Made by a program: the position numbers and the translations under genes. DNA of 64,000 nt from Candidatus Omnitrophica bacterium UBA6233 (lineage in GTDB: Bacteria > Omnitrophota > Gorgyraeia > Gygaellales > Profunditerraquicolaceae): contig DJWJ01000019.1 of assembly GCA_002440965.1 (NCBI GenBank), forward strand, positions 15,054-79,053, in the 5' to 3' direction. Under the pieces are notes generated by a model. It was not told the DNA's origin, did not search any database, and saw only the letters and a program-made list of their open reading frames with translations. Positions 1 to 7,914 of this stretch are shown here, piece by piece. Each line of letters opens with the position of its first letter. The first letter of the stretch is position 1.

Positions 1-937
1 CGATTGCCGAAATGAGCCTATCAGCCTTACTAAAAATAGCTACTCCGCGGTTATCCAGATTACAGGTATCTGCCTGCGATATGTTCCCCGAATCATCCTT
101 TGGGCTAACCTCAGCCAAAGCATCCCAGCTGCCTAGGTCTGTCCAGAAGAAATCAGCCGGGATTAGCGCGATTTTCCTGGAATACTCCATTATCCCGTAA
201 TCAACTGAAATTGGCTTAATCTCCGGCCATACCTTCTTAATATCTTTAACTGACCTGATAAAATTTAACTGCCTGGATAATTCCGGCAGATATTTACGCA
301 TCTCTTCCAGGAATACGCTCGCCTTCCAGATAAACATCCCGCTATTCCAGTAAAAACGCTTGTCTTTAAAATACTTTTTAGCGTTGCTTAAGGAAGGTTT
401 CTCAAGAAAATCCTCAACCTTATAAGTCGATAGTCGATAGTCGATAGTCGATAGTCGTTCGGCAACCCTAATATAGCCATACGCTGTTGAAGGATTGCTT
501 GGTTTTATTCCTATTGTAACCAGGAAATTATCTTTAGCGCAAGCAATTGCTTTTTTGATAGCCTTCTTAAAATTAGAAATATTCTTAATGTAATGATCCG
601 CCGGTAAAACCACCAAAACAGCTTTCTTATCAAACCGCGAGATTAATTCCGCGCAAAGCCCGATAGCCGGCGCGGTATTTTTACCAAGCGGCTCCAAAAT
701 TATATTCTTATCCGGAATGCCGAATTTAGCGACCTGCGCCTTAACCTCATAAAAATAAATATTATTCGTAATGATAAAGGTATTCTTCGGGCTAACGACG
801 CCTTTTAAACGCTGGATAGCCGACTCTAACAGGCTCGCCTCTCCGATTAAACGCATAAATTGCTTTGGCTCAAGTTCACGTGAAAACGGCCAAAACCTGC
901 TCCCTACTCCGCCAGCCAAGATTACGGCATAGACCAT
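1..937 (-). CDS. manC: mannose-1-phosphate guanylyltransferase (3' part cut off by window edge)
   Basis: Makes GDP-mannose from mannose-1-phosphate and GTP in the cytoplasm. About 312 N-terminal residues are present. The pyrophosphorylase signature AVILAGGVGSRFWP is at residues 4-17, PLGKNTAPAI at 83-92, PADHY at 112-116, FLEKP at 177-181, WNSGMF at 197-202 and WTDLGSWDAL at 265-274, all in family order. The ATG at 935-937 overlaps the stop of a displaced upstream reading frame (TGATG). Residues 161-171 are encoded by a 7-bp tandem repeat (425-457) in a loop between two conserved blocks. GDP-mannose is the precursor for gmd at 61.7-62.8 kb. Whether a C-terminal phosphomannose isomerase domain exists cannot be seen. 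Function is confident. Confidence 0.93.
   Translation of the reverse strand, partial: MVYAVILAGGVGSRFWPFSRELEPKQFMRLIGEASLLESAIQRLKGVVSPKNTFIITNNIYFYEVKAQVAKFGIPDKNIILEPLGKNTAPAIGLCAELISRFDKKAVLVVLPADHYIKNISNFKKAIKKAIACAKDNFLVTIGIKPSNPSTAYGYIRVAERLSTIDYRLSTYKVEDFLEKPSLSNAKKYFKDKRFYWNSGMFIWKASVFLEEMRKYLPELSRQLNFIRSVKDIKKVWPEIKPISVDYGIMEYSRKIALIPADFFWTDLGSWDALAEVSPKDDSGNISQADTCNLDNRGVAIFSKADRLISAI
425..457. repeat. heptanucleotide tandem repeat inside manC
   Basis: The unit agtcgat is repeated 4 full times plus 5 bases (33 bp) with no mismatch. It reads through in frame on the minus strand as the residue pattern RLSTIDYRLST. Because the unit is 7 bp, gain or loss of a single copy would shift the manC frame. 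Confidence 0.95.
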
Positions 938-1115
938 CAAATATTACCCTCCAGAATATCTACTAAAACGATTTCATCCATCTCCTTTAGAACGCTTAGT
1001 ATGCTTCTTTTTAATTTAGGAGTGAACACGCAGGAAAAGAAAAATTTTATTTTTTCCATCTCACCTTTATCAAGCAAGGCGTTTAAAATTCGGATTGCAG
1101 CATCTTAATCCTTAA
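937..1115 (-). pseudogene. displaced C-terminal coding region of the nucleotidyltransferase-fold gene
   Basis: Downstream of the stop of the 1083-1637 gene a different frame stays open to TGA at 937-939. It encodes about 57 residues beginning DAAIRILNALLDKGEMEK, a plausible helical C-terminal extension. In that frame, reading back toward the AAAG repeat at 1132-1151, there is one in-frame TAA just before this stretch. The simplest reading is a gene end separated by a frameshift at the repeat plus a point nonsense change. The evidence is open frame and protein-like composition only. Confidence 0.5.
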
Positions 1116-1637
1116 TACGCTTATCTTCGCTCTTTCTTTCTTTCTTTCTTTTGACACAATTAGTTTATGTAAAGCGAAAACTGCCGGATGGGGCAGATTA
1201 ATTCTTAAACTGCCAATTTTAACATTAATAAGCTTACTTGTAAGCAAGTTAAGATATCTAAGCCTCTGGGCGTTAACACCAAGTTCGGGTAATTTAAACG
1301 GCTGGTCTAAACCTGCTCCTTTTTCCGAAACTAAAAATTCCAAAACAAGATCAGGATGCTCTAATTTTATATATCCTTGCGGCCCCTTAAAACCAAGGAT
1401 AAAACCAAGATCTTTCAATAAATCTTCCAAATCAACCTTGGCTTTTATACCTAATGGCAATGGAACAAGCAAATCAACATCTCTAGTTGTTATAGAGGTG
1501 ACATACTTTGACCCGGAGAAATATTCCTTATAGAAGGGAATGCACCAGCTTCCAACAAGAACCAGATTTTTTAACGCCCCCACTTTATCTAATCTGCTTA
1601 AAACCTCAATGCACAAATCATACTGACTGTTTTCCAC
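1083..1637 (-). CDS. GSU2403-type nucleotidyltransferase-fold protein, C-terminus probably frameshifted
   Basis: A 184-residue protein with a nucleotidyltransferase-like core: LVLVGSWC near residues 26-33, followed by TRDVDLLVP near 51-59, the G-S...D-x-D arrangement of NTP_transf_8/AbiEii-like folds. The last ~15 residues follow a run of five AAAG units and look unlike a natural end, while an open frame in another register continues to 937. The start overlaps the end of the 105-residue partner by 20 bp, implying translational coupling. Such pairs are often considered toxin-antitoxin-like or house-keeping nucleotidyl transfer modules; substrate unknown. A truncated, possibly inactive product is likely. 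Confidence 0.65.
   Translation of the reverse strand: MENSQYDLCIEVLSRLDKVGALKNLVLVGSWCIPFYKEYFSGSKYVTSITTRDVDLLVPLPLGIKAKVDLEDLLKDLGFILGFKGPQGYIKLEHPDLVLEFLVSEKGAGLDQPFKLPELGVNAQRLRYLNLLTSKLINVKIGSLRINLPHPAVFALHKLIVSKERKKERAKISVLRIKMLQSEF
1132..1151. repeat. tetranucleotide tandem repeat (CTTT)5
   Basis: Five perfect CTTT units (AAAG on the coding strand) lie near the 3' end of the nucleotidyltransferase-fold gene, encoding a Lys/Arg/Glu-rich run. The reading frame changes quality right after it, as expected from slippage. Confidence 0.9.
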
Positions 1638-1935
1638 GCAAAGAACTCCTCAAAAACTTGATTTGTTTTCGTAATTTGGATAAATATCCCCTGTATTTAG
1701 TTCTATAAAATTTCACATCTTTATAGCGTTTAATTTCAACAGGAGACAACTTTCCTTTATAGCGAAATTTAACTTTCCCATTCTCTCTTGAAATAACATA
1801 AAAATATTCATGCCCCTTGACCTTTTTCTTTATTAGGCTGCCTTTTGGCAGCTTAGCTAACTCCCTTAAATAATCTTTTTCCATTTGAAGGGAATTATTT
1901 AACTCTTCTCTTAACACATTCTTGATCGTACCCAT
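1618..1935 (-). CDS. small basic protein, partner of the nucleotidyltransferase-fold gene
   Basis: 105 residues, Lys/Arg-rich, with no membrane segment or signal peptide. The N-terminal third is an amphipathic helix (NVLREELNNSLQMEKDYL); the middle has short beta-like stretches (GHEYFYVISRENGKVKFRY), and the C-terminus is very basic. ATG at 1935 is preceded by an AGGAGGC-like ribosome site in the minus-strand leader. It overlaps the downstream gene by 20 bp, so the two are one translational unit. Similar small proteins commonly precede nucleotidyltransferase-fold genes and are proposed to bind or neutralise them; no specific function can be read here. Confidence 0.7.
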   Translation of the reverse strand: MGTIKNVLREELNNSLQMEKDYLRELAKLPKGSLIKKKVKGHEYFYVISRENGKVKFRYKGKLSPVEIKRYKDVKFYRTKYRGYLSKLRKQIKFLRSSLRGKQSV

Positions 1936-2152
1936 CGCCTTAGCCTCCTGATATGAATATCAAGAGTATTTTATAATATTCAGCCTTAAAATACAACAAA
2001 AAAGTTACCATACAAAAATCAAAACTACATACTTTGTATGGTAACTTTAAGTGTGCCCAAATCCACTCTCCTAATGTCCCTAACTAGAATTCTTATACAA
2101 ATACAAATAATTAACAAATACGTTAACTATCTGCACTTAGCCCATATCAAAT
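1936..2152. other. intergenic gap between polysaccharide genes and the nucleotidyltransferase module
   Basis: A 217-bp AT-rich gap holding the long inverted repeat at 2001-2048. It separates the polysaccharide operon from the two-gene module, so transcription probably ends or restarts here. No coding frame is convincing. Confidence 0.6.
2001..2048. repeat. perfect 16-bp inverted repeat with 16-nt loop
   Basis: Arms aaagttaccatacaaa (2001-2016) and its exact reverse complement (2033-2048) enclose a 16-nt AT-rich loop. The stem is AT-rich and lacks a clean GC stem plus T-run, so it is not a textbook terminator. It could be a bidirectional terminator, a processing site or a small mobile palindrome. 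Confidence 0.85.
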
Positions 2153-3058
2153 CTATCGAATTAATTTCTTATTAATTATCTCAATTATTTCTTCTGTGGC
2201 TATATCTTCCAATCTACTCTTCTCAATCACCATATGCCCCTTACCCCATGGCCCCCAGCGGCGGGCGGTTTTACCCGCTAAATCATTCCTAAAAAGCGCT
2301 AACACAGGCGTCCCTACTGCCGCGGCCAGATGCATCGGCCCGCTGTCGCAAGAGATAAGCAGCTTGCTTTGCCTTAGAATCTGCGCTAATTCAACCAAAG
2401 AAGTCTTGTTAACCAAATTAATCACATTCTTTCCTAAATTGTCAAACTCTTTTCTGTCGTCCTTTTCCCTTCCCACAACTATCAATTTAGCGCCAAAATC
2501 TTGCGCTAATCGCCTTATTAACTCCTGAAACTTCTCAACCGGCCACTGCTTCAGGCTATCGCTAGTAAAAGGATGAATAGCAATTGCTCCGGAATACTCA
2601 GGTTTATTATGCTGTGGCAGCCTGCCTAAGCGAATCGCTTTATCGACAGTCCTTGCGTCAATCAAACCAACCAAGTCCAGATTACACTCCACCTCATGCT
2701 TAAGGCCTAAATTTTTATTATCTTGCATTTTATGGGTCAATAAAATGCCCCATTTCTTGTTATAACCAACACGTTTGGGGATACCTGCCCAAAAACAAGC
2801 CCAGTGAGCTTCTTTCGCAGGATTCAAAACAACGCAAAGATCGAATTTCTGTTTCCTTAAGTTCTTTTTGAAATCATCATCCCAAATCGCTACTTTATCA
2901 GCGCATTCAATACACTCGGCTAATTCTTTGTTCGCAAAGCTAACTGCTAAAGTAAGCTGTGAACCGGGAAATGACTCTTTTAGCGCCCGGAAAGCCGGAA
3001 TATTAAGCAAGAATTCCCCAAACCTGTCATTACGTATAACCAAGATATTTTTAATCAT
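2153..3058 (-). CDS. glycosyltransferase family 9 (heptosyltransferase-like)
   Basis: A cytoplasmic-face GT-B enzyme of 301 residues in the ADP-heptose:LPS heptosyltransferase family. The N-terminal Rossmann half begins ILVIRNDRFGEFLLNIPAFRAL. The C-terminal donor half has IHPFTSDSLKQWP near residue 161 and the family hallmark SCDSGPMHLAAA near 237-248. The start ATG overlaps the end of the upstream GT-C gene by 8 bp. It is last in the contiguous polysaccharide operon before a 217-bp gap. The donor sugar cannot be told from sequence; GT9 members outside lipid A core synthesis use various donors. Confidence 0.88.
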   Translation of the reverse strand: MIKNILVIRNDRFGEFLLNIPAFRALKESFPGSQLTLAVSFANKELAECIECADKVAIWDDDFKKNLRKQKFDLCVVLNPAKEAHWACFWAGIPKRVGYNKKWGILLTHKMQDNKNLGLKHEVECNLDLVGLIDARTVDKAIRLGRLPQHNKPEYSGAIAIHPFTSDSLKQWPVEKFQELIRRLAQDFGAKLIVVGREKDDRKEFDNLGKNVINLVNKTSLVELAQILRQSKLLISCDSGPMHLAAAVGTPVLALFRNDLAGKTARRWGPWGKGHMVIEKSRLEDIATEEIIEIINKKLIR

Positions 3059-4418
3059 TTATCTCTTCAGAAAACACTTCTTTCTGAAACAAATAAGCTG
3101 TCAAAAAAATAAAAATGCCTGCGAAATGAATCATAAACCTGGTTAACTCCTTTTCGACATGAAAACAGAGGTCGGAGGAAGTCGTAAGGAATAGCGCGCA
3201 CGAATAAAAAAGCAATGCGAGAAAAACAAAAGAAACCGCATATTTTAAAATTCCATCCGAAAACATCTTCCTCTTCCATATAAATACTGAGATAACTATA
3301 ATCCAAAGGATGTTCCATTTTTTAGGATTAAATACTTCTCTCTGTAATTCAAATAATAAAATCGGAGAATCTCTTAGGTTTTTCAGAAATTTGCCTGCTG
3401 TCAGCACCTTAAGATTAATATCGGAGTTTATCAGTCCCTTATGACACTTAAAAACCAGCCACGGAGAAACAATCAATAAAATAATCAAACAAGCCAAAAT
3501 CGCCTGCCGCAACAGTATATATCTTTCCTTAGAGCAGGCTATCTTAGCGGCTAGGATTATAAAAAAAACTGCTAGAAATACAAGGGCCTCGTTTTTTATC
3601 CATACCGATACTCCGAACAATAAAGCCGAATTGACCAGAAACGCGCTTTTCTTATCCCGTAAGTAGAGAATAAAATAGATAAAGGCGCTGGTTATGCACG
3701 CCCCTAATACCAAATCCGCATAAACAATAGCAGCATACCTTGTCAGTTGAGGTATTGTCCCAAGGAAAAATACGGCGATAAGCGAATATTTCCGGCTAAA
3801 GAATTTAGTTAGCAGCGCGTAGAACAAACCGAGAAACATTATATAGACAACCGGCATAATTTTTGTAATTAAAACGTCGTTAAATCCGATAAAACGGTAG
3901 ATCCAGGTCATATAAAATGGCAATAACAAAGGGTAGTCAAGATGCCAAACACTATATTCGCTCAAATTGAAGAAATTACCCGGGATTCCTTCATTAAGGT
4001 AGAAAATTTTGGCTTTAAGCGAAAAATTTGCCACCGAGTCAAAAGCTTGCACGGGCATAGGAAGAATATGGAGAATAATCCAAAAGACTTGGATAAATAA
4101 TCCCAAGATAACCAACCTTTCAATCCAATCAAGAGGCTTGCCATCTATACTTGTCACGATTTCTTTAGCGGATTTTAAGTATAGGTAAATAAAAAGGCCT
4201 AAACCCATAGAAACTACTATTGCGATAAACTGAGCGTTGCTTCTTACGGATACAAGATAAAAAATAAACTGGAGGTAACTTATAACGCCCAAGCCGACAA
4301 AGAAAGAGAAGGTTATAAACTCTATCCGTGAGTAGCGATATTTAAAAAGCAAACCGAGCAATAAAACCAAATCCATACCCAATATTTCAATAGAAGCCAA
4401 GCCCAAACAAAAAATCAT
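3051..4418 (-). CDS. GT-C / GT39-like membrane glycosyltransferase
   Basis: 455 residues with roughly 11-12 predicted hydrophobic segments, the layout of polyprenyl-phosphate-sugar-dependent (ArnT/PMT-like) glycosyltransferases that work on the periplasmic face. The first large loop (residues ~120-165) carries acidic FDSVANF and the aromatic YPLLLPFYMTW region typical of this class. It overlaps the 140-residue upstream gene by 4 bp (ATGA), so both are translationally coupled. The usual soluble C-terminal domain is absent here; the coupled small protein may supply it. Donor and acceptor unknown. Confidence 0.75.
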   Translation of the reverse strand: MIFCLGLASIEILGMDLVLLLGLLFKYRYSRIEFITFSFFVGLGVISYLQFIFYLVSVRSNAQFIAIVVSMGLGLFIYLYLKSAKEIVTSIDGKPLDWIERLVILGLFIQVFWIILHILPMPVQAFDSVANFSLKAKIFYLNEGIPGNFFNLSEYSVWHLDYPLLLPFYMTWIYRFIGFNDVLITKIMPVVYIMFLGLFYALLTKFFSRKYSLIAVFFLGTIPQLTRYAAIVYADLVLGACITSAFIYFILYLRDKKSAFLVNSALLFGVSVWIKNEALVFLAVFFIILAAKIACSKERYILLRQAILACLIILLIVSPWLVFKCHKGLINSDINLKVLTAGKFLKNLRDSPILLFELQREVFNPKKWNILWIIVISVFIWKRKMFSDGILKYAVSFVFLALLFYSCALFLTTSSDLCFHVEKELTRFMIHFAGIFIFLTAYLFQKEVFSEEIND

Positions 4419-4837
4419 CCTTGCGATCCCTTCTTTTTAAAAATAACTTCCGCATCATTTACCTTTTTTAACACGCCATAGCCGCCTGGAACAACTTCAT
4501 TAGACTTATAAAGCAAAACGAATTCCGGATCAAACGGATCCATTATTGCCGGCCAAAGCATATATCTTGCCCGGACCATATCAAGTCCTTCTATCCCTAC
4601 GAATTTATAAGTCTTTCCAGCAGGGATTTGCTCTTTACAATAATCAACGAAGTCATGCAAATCTTGACCCATTATGAAACGTTTTCTCTCCGCGTCATTA
4701 TGGGTATAGAGAAACTTGAGCTGGATGTATTCCCCTCTCTTATTCTGCTTGATTAAAAAAACAACCCAGAGTATCAGCCATAGAAAAACAACTAATAAAT
4801 ATATATTTTTTTTAACCAGGAGGTTTTTAAATTTCAT
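4415..4837 (-). CDS. single-pass membrane protein coupled to a GT-C glycosyltransferase
   Basis: 140 residues: a basic N-terminus, one transmembrane helix (residues ~12-29, IYLLVVFLWLILWVVFLI), then a ~105-residue domain predicted outside the cytoplasm, ending in basic residues. The gene overlaps the next GT-C gene by ATGA. The soluble part, with an RARYMLWPAIMDP core, resembles the periplasmic tails found fused at the C-terminus of longer GT-C proteins such as the 693-residue one at 10.1-12.2 kb. It may therefore be a split-off tail domain. No family recognised with confidence. Confidence 0.6.
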   Translation of the reverse strand: MKFKNLLVKKNIYLLVVFLWLILWVVFLIKQNKRGEYIQLKFLYTHNDAERKRFIMGQDLHDFVDYCKEQIPAGKTYKFVGIEGLDMVRARYMLWPAIMDPFDPEFVLLYKSNEVVPGGYGVLKKVNDAEVIFKKKGSQG

Positions 4838-4841
4838 TAAT

Positions 4842-6002
4842 TTAATCCTGCTTATTCTTAATACCCATTAAACTTATCAAAAAGGAGGAAAATACCACTT
4901 GTATCCCGATAAGAATAATCGTAAAGGCGAATAATTCCTTGCGTCCTTGCTCCAGCGGCCCCAGAAAAAACCAAGCCTTAACAATAGAAAACACTATCAA
5001 GATCCCTAAAATAATTAACAAGCTTCCAAGCAATATTCCCTTCTCCAAGTTAAAAGTTTTATAGAATTTCAAAAAGAAACTGTTTTTTGTCAAGAATCCT
5101 TCGGTTAGAGCGTAGGTTTTAGCAAAAAATCCCAAGCTTATAAGCTGAAATCCGAATAAAACAGACATACTAAAAAATATCATTGAGTGAAACTCGAATT
5201 TATGGTTAAACAATATAAAAGGCCCATTCAAAGATAAACACATCCCCGCAAATCCTGTCAAAAACACCAATCCGCCGGGAATAAAAAATAGATAATTAGG
5301 GCAATACATTAGCATAAACCTCAAGCTTCTCCAGCCATCCCTAAATGTCCTAAGCTTTGATTCTCCTTTTCTTAAATATAAATCAACGGGAACTTCCATT
5401 CTTTTCAGATTCAATCCCGATGCTTTTATAATAAGCTCTAAAGCATATTCCATACCGCAACTTATCGGCCTTATCTTTTCATAAGCTTCTTTTGTAAATG
5501 CTTTCATACCGCAATACACGTCGGAAAAACCGGATTTAAAAAATATATTCAGAATGAAAGAAAGCATAGGGTTTCCAAAATATCTATGTAAAAATGGCAT
5601 AGCCCCATTATGTATTTTTCCCTTTGTCCGGCTCCCATTTATAAACTCATATCCTTGCCTTAAAGGTTTAACAAATTTCATAATATCCAAAAAATCATAG
5701 GTATCATCGGAATCCCCTATGATAATGTACTTACCCTTTGCCACAGAAATACCTAATTGATAGGCGCAGCCATACCCTTTCATCTTTTGCACAACCACAT
5801 AGGCCCCTTCTTTTTTGGCTATCTCTACCGATTTATCTGTTGAGCCATTATCTGAAACAATAACCTCGCCTTTTATCCCGCTTTCCCGGATAGCCCTAAA
5901 TGCCTTTTCAACACAAACACCTATGGTTTTCTCTTCATTCAGGCATGGCATAACAATAGAAATCTCGATAGGACTAGAATTATAATCTTTAACTGTTTGC
6001 AT
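4842..6002 (-). CDS. family 2 glycosyltransferase with C-terminal membrane segments
   Basis: 386 residues. The N-terminal GT-A domain has SIVMPCLNEEKTIG at ~15-28, DNGSTD near 51, and the metal-binding GDSDDTYDF near 96 in place of the usual DADLQ. Residues ~235-380 carry four hydrophobic helices, as in polyprenyl-phosphate glucosyl/mannosyl transferases (DPM1/GtrB-like) that charge lipid carriers for GT-C enzymes. That matches the adjacent GT-C genes. ATG at 6002 has a GGAGG site 6 nt upstream. It overlaps the end of the ligase-like gene by 14 bp. Confidence 0.85.
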   Translation of the reverse strand: MQTVKDYNSSPIEISIVMPCLNEEKTIGVCVEKAFRAIRESGIKGEVIVSDNGSTDKSVEIAKKEGAYVVVQKMKGYGCAYQLGISVAKGKYIIIGDSDDTYDFLDIMKFVKPLRQGYEFINGSRTKGKIHNGAMPFLHRYFGNPMLSFILNIFFKSGFSDVYCGMKAFTKEAYEKIRPISCGMEYALELIIKASGLNLKRMEVPVDLYLRKGESKLRTFRDGWRSLRFMLMYCPNYLFFIPGGLVFLTGFAGMCLSLNGPFILFNHKFEFHSMIFFSMSVLFGFQLISLGFFAKTYALTEGFLTKNSFFLKFYKTFNLEKGILLGSLLIILGILIVFSIVKAWFFLGPLEQGRKELFAFTIILIGIQVVFSSFLISLMGIKNKQD

Positions 6003-7212
6003 AGAATCCTCCGCGCTTTAAAGCCAAAGACAGCCCCACCAGATACCAAAACATTACTGCCACACGGGAATAATAAAGGCTGGACTCTGTAAGGCCGTTA
6101 ACCAAAAATGCGATAAAACAAGCTATCAAAGATATAGAAATGATTTTCAGGTAATCATCCTTAGAACTCCTGTAGTATCTTATGAGCTCTCTAAAAAGCA
6201 GCCATAAAAACCATACAAAAATACCCAAACCAGCCAACCCCATCTCCCCTGCCATTTGAAAATAATTGCTCTGCGCGTAAGCAGTATCCTGAGTATGCGC
6301 GTATTTTTCCGCTTCGGCGGTCTTATATTTAGCATAATTTTTCGCGTAAGTATTCACTCCCACTCCGATAACAGGATGATGGCTGACCATATTTGCGGCG
6401 TTCATATACATACTGAGCCTGTCCTCATTAAAAAGAAAAACTAAAGGATTATAATTCGAGTTAGCCGCCCAACTTTTGATATTTTTCGGCATAACAACCG
6501 GATAAATCAGGAAAATTGCCGCGAGAATAGTTATCAGAATTTTATGCCTGCGGACAATAGCTAAAAATAACACGCTAAAAAATAAACCTAAACCTGAACC
6601 GCGGGAAAGCGTAATATAAATACCCGCTGCCGCCAGCAAAGAAACTATACCCCAAGATACCCTTTCTCTTCCTTTATAATAATAAAGAAAAAGGCCGATT
6701 GCGATAGGCGCCAACAACCCAAGATAGATACCCATTACGTTGGGATTTGGAAAAGGCCCGGTGGGACGGACCAGATTAATCAGGCACGATTGGATTGCCT
6801 CTCCTCTGACAAAATCCCATCCAAGCCTAAGCTGCCAAAGACCGTCAACACTGACTAAAATAATCCCCGCCACAATCCCTAGAACTATTCTCTTAATATG
6901 TTCTACTCCGCGGATCTCTTCGGCGCAAATTAGAAAGATTAATCCGCTTTTCAATAATTTGATTATACCCTGAAAACTGGTTGAATAACTGACAGAATTC
7001 CTGAATGAAATAAACGCGATTACCAAAAATAACAAGAAGGGTAAAAGCAAAACATTATCCGTAAATATACGCTCCCGCTTAATAATCTTTTTGGCAAAAA
7101 AAGCGAACGCCAGAAACCCCAGGAAGGTATTGGATAAACCGATAGAAATAGCCACTGAAAACGGTATTATTACAATCGACCAATAACTAATGAATTCGAA
7201 AATGCTGACCAT
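5989..7212 (-). CDS. O-antigen ligase / Wzy_C-type membrane protein
   Basis: About 407 residues with ~11 hydrophobic helices and the Wzy_C region: a large periplasmic loop containing HHPVIGVGVNTY and HTQDTAYAQSNYFQ around residues 280-320, followed by membrane helices. This is the signature of O-antigen ligases (WaaL) and polymerases. ATG at 7212 was chosen because a GGGAGGAG ribosome site lies 5 nt upstream; a longer TTG start at 7227 would overlap that site. Ligase versus polymerase cannot be decided from sequence; the window has two more proteins of this type. Confidence 0.82.
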   Translation of the reverse strand: MVSIFEFISYWSIVIIPFSVAISIGLSNTFLGFLAFAFFAKKIIKRERIFTDNVLLLPFLLFLVIAFISFRNSVSYSTSFQGIIKLLKSGLIFLICAEEIRGVEHIKRIVLGIVAGIILVSVDGLWQLRLGWDFVRGEAIQSCLINLVRPTGPFPNPNVMGIYLGLLAPIAIGLFLYYYKGRERVSWGIVSLLAAAGIYITLSRGSGLGLFFSVLFLAIVRRHKILITILAAIFLIYPVVMPKNIKSWAANSNYNPLVFLFNEDRLSMYMNAANMVSHHPVIGVGVNTYAKNYAKYKTAEAEKYAHTQDTAYAQSNYFQMAGEMGLAGLGIFVWFLWLLFRELIRYYRSSKDDYLKIISISLIACFIAFLVNGLTESSLYYSRVAVMFWYLVGLSLALKRGGFYANS

Positions 7213-7228
7213 AAAAACTCCTCCCAAA

Positions 7229-7912
7229 TTAATTTTTCGTTAAGCGCAGCCTAACAAGACACCACAATGCCCCTACTCCGTCTTTCCAGCCGATTTTCTT
7301 GCCTTCATTATAAGAACGGCCTTTGTAAGATATAGGAATTTCGACTATCTTATAACCTTTCTTAAGTATTTTCGCCGTGATCTCCGGCTCTATCTCAAAC
7401 CTTTTCGCCTGAAGATTCAATTCTTTCGCCAAATCCAGCCTTATGAGCTTATAACAGGTCTCCATATCCGTCAGGGACGCTCCAAAGAGAATATTCGTGA
7501 AAGAAGTAAGGAAACTGTTAACCAAATAATGCCAAAAAGAAGTAACCTTCCAACTCTGCTTAAAACGCGAACCATAGACTACCGGCAGGTTATTTTTCAC
7601 GGCGCAATCAACCAATTTAACGCAGTCTTGCGGGTCATATTCCAAATCCGCGTCCTGCACAATCACGTATTCTCCCGAAGCCTGCGAAAGCCCGGTTACA
7701 ACCGCAGCGCCCTTACCCCTATTAGTGCTATGATGAATGACTTTAAGGTTCGGATATTGCAGGCCTCTCAAAATACTGCCGGAACCATCCGTTGAGCTAT
7801 CATCAACCACAATGATTTCCTTATCGATACTTACCGAATTAATCTTATCGATAACCTGGCTTATAGTCGCCTCTTCATTGTAAACCGGAACGATCACAGA
7901 AAGCTTAGGCAT
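7229..7912 (-). CDS. DPM1-like family 2 glycosyltransferase
   Basis: 227 residues, a single GT-A domain without membrane helices. Motifs are SVIVPVYNEEATI at 5-17, VDDSSTDGS near 37-45, and the metal/donor motif QDADLEYDP near 85-93. The C-terminal GRSYNEGKKIGWKDG is typical of dolichyl/polyprenyl-phosphate mannosyl- or glucosyl-transferases. It probably transfers a hexose from an NDP-sugar to a polyprenyl phosphate for use by the GT39 enzymes on either side. It sits 2 bp from its neighbour. Confidence 0.88.
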   Translation of the reverse strand: MPKLSVIVPVYNEEATISQVIDKINSVSIDKEIIVVDDSSTDGSGSILRGLQYPNLKVIHHSTNRGKGAAVVTGLSQASGEYVIVQDADLEYDPQDCVKLVDCAVKNNLPVVYGSRFKQSWKVTSFWHYLVNSFLTSFTNILFGASLTDMETCYKLIRLDLAKELNLQAKRFEIEPEITAKILKKGYKIVEIPISYKGRSYNEGKKIGWKDGVGALWCLVRLRLTKN

Positions 7913-7914
7913 TT

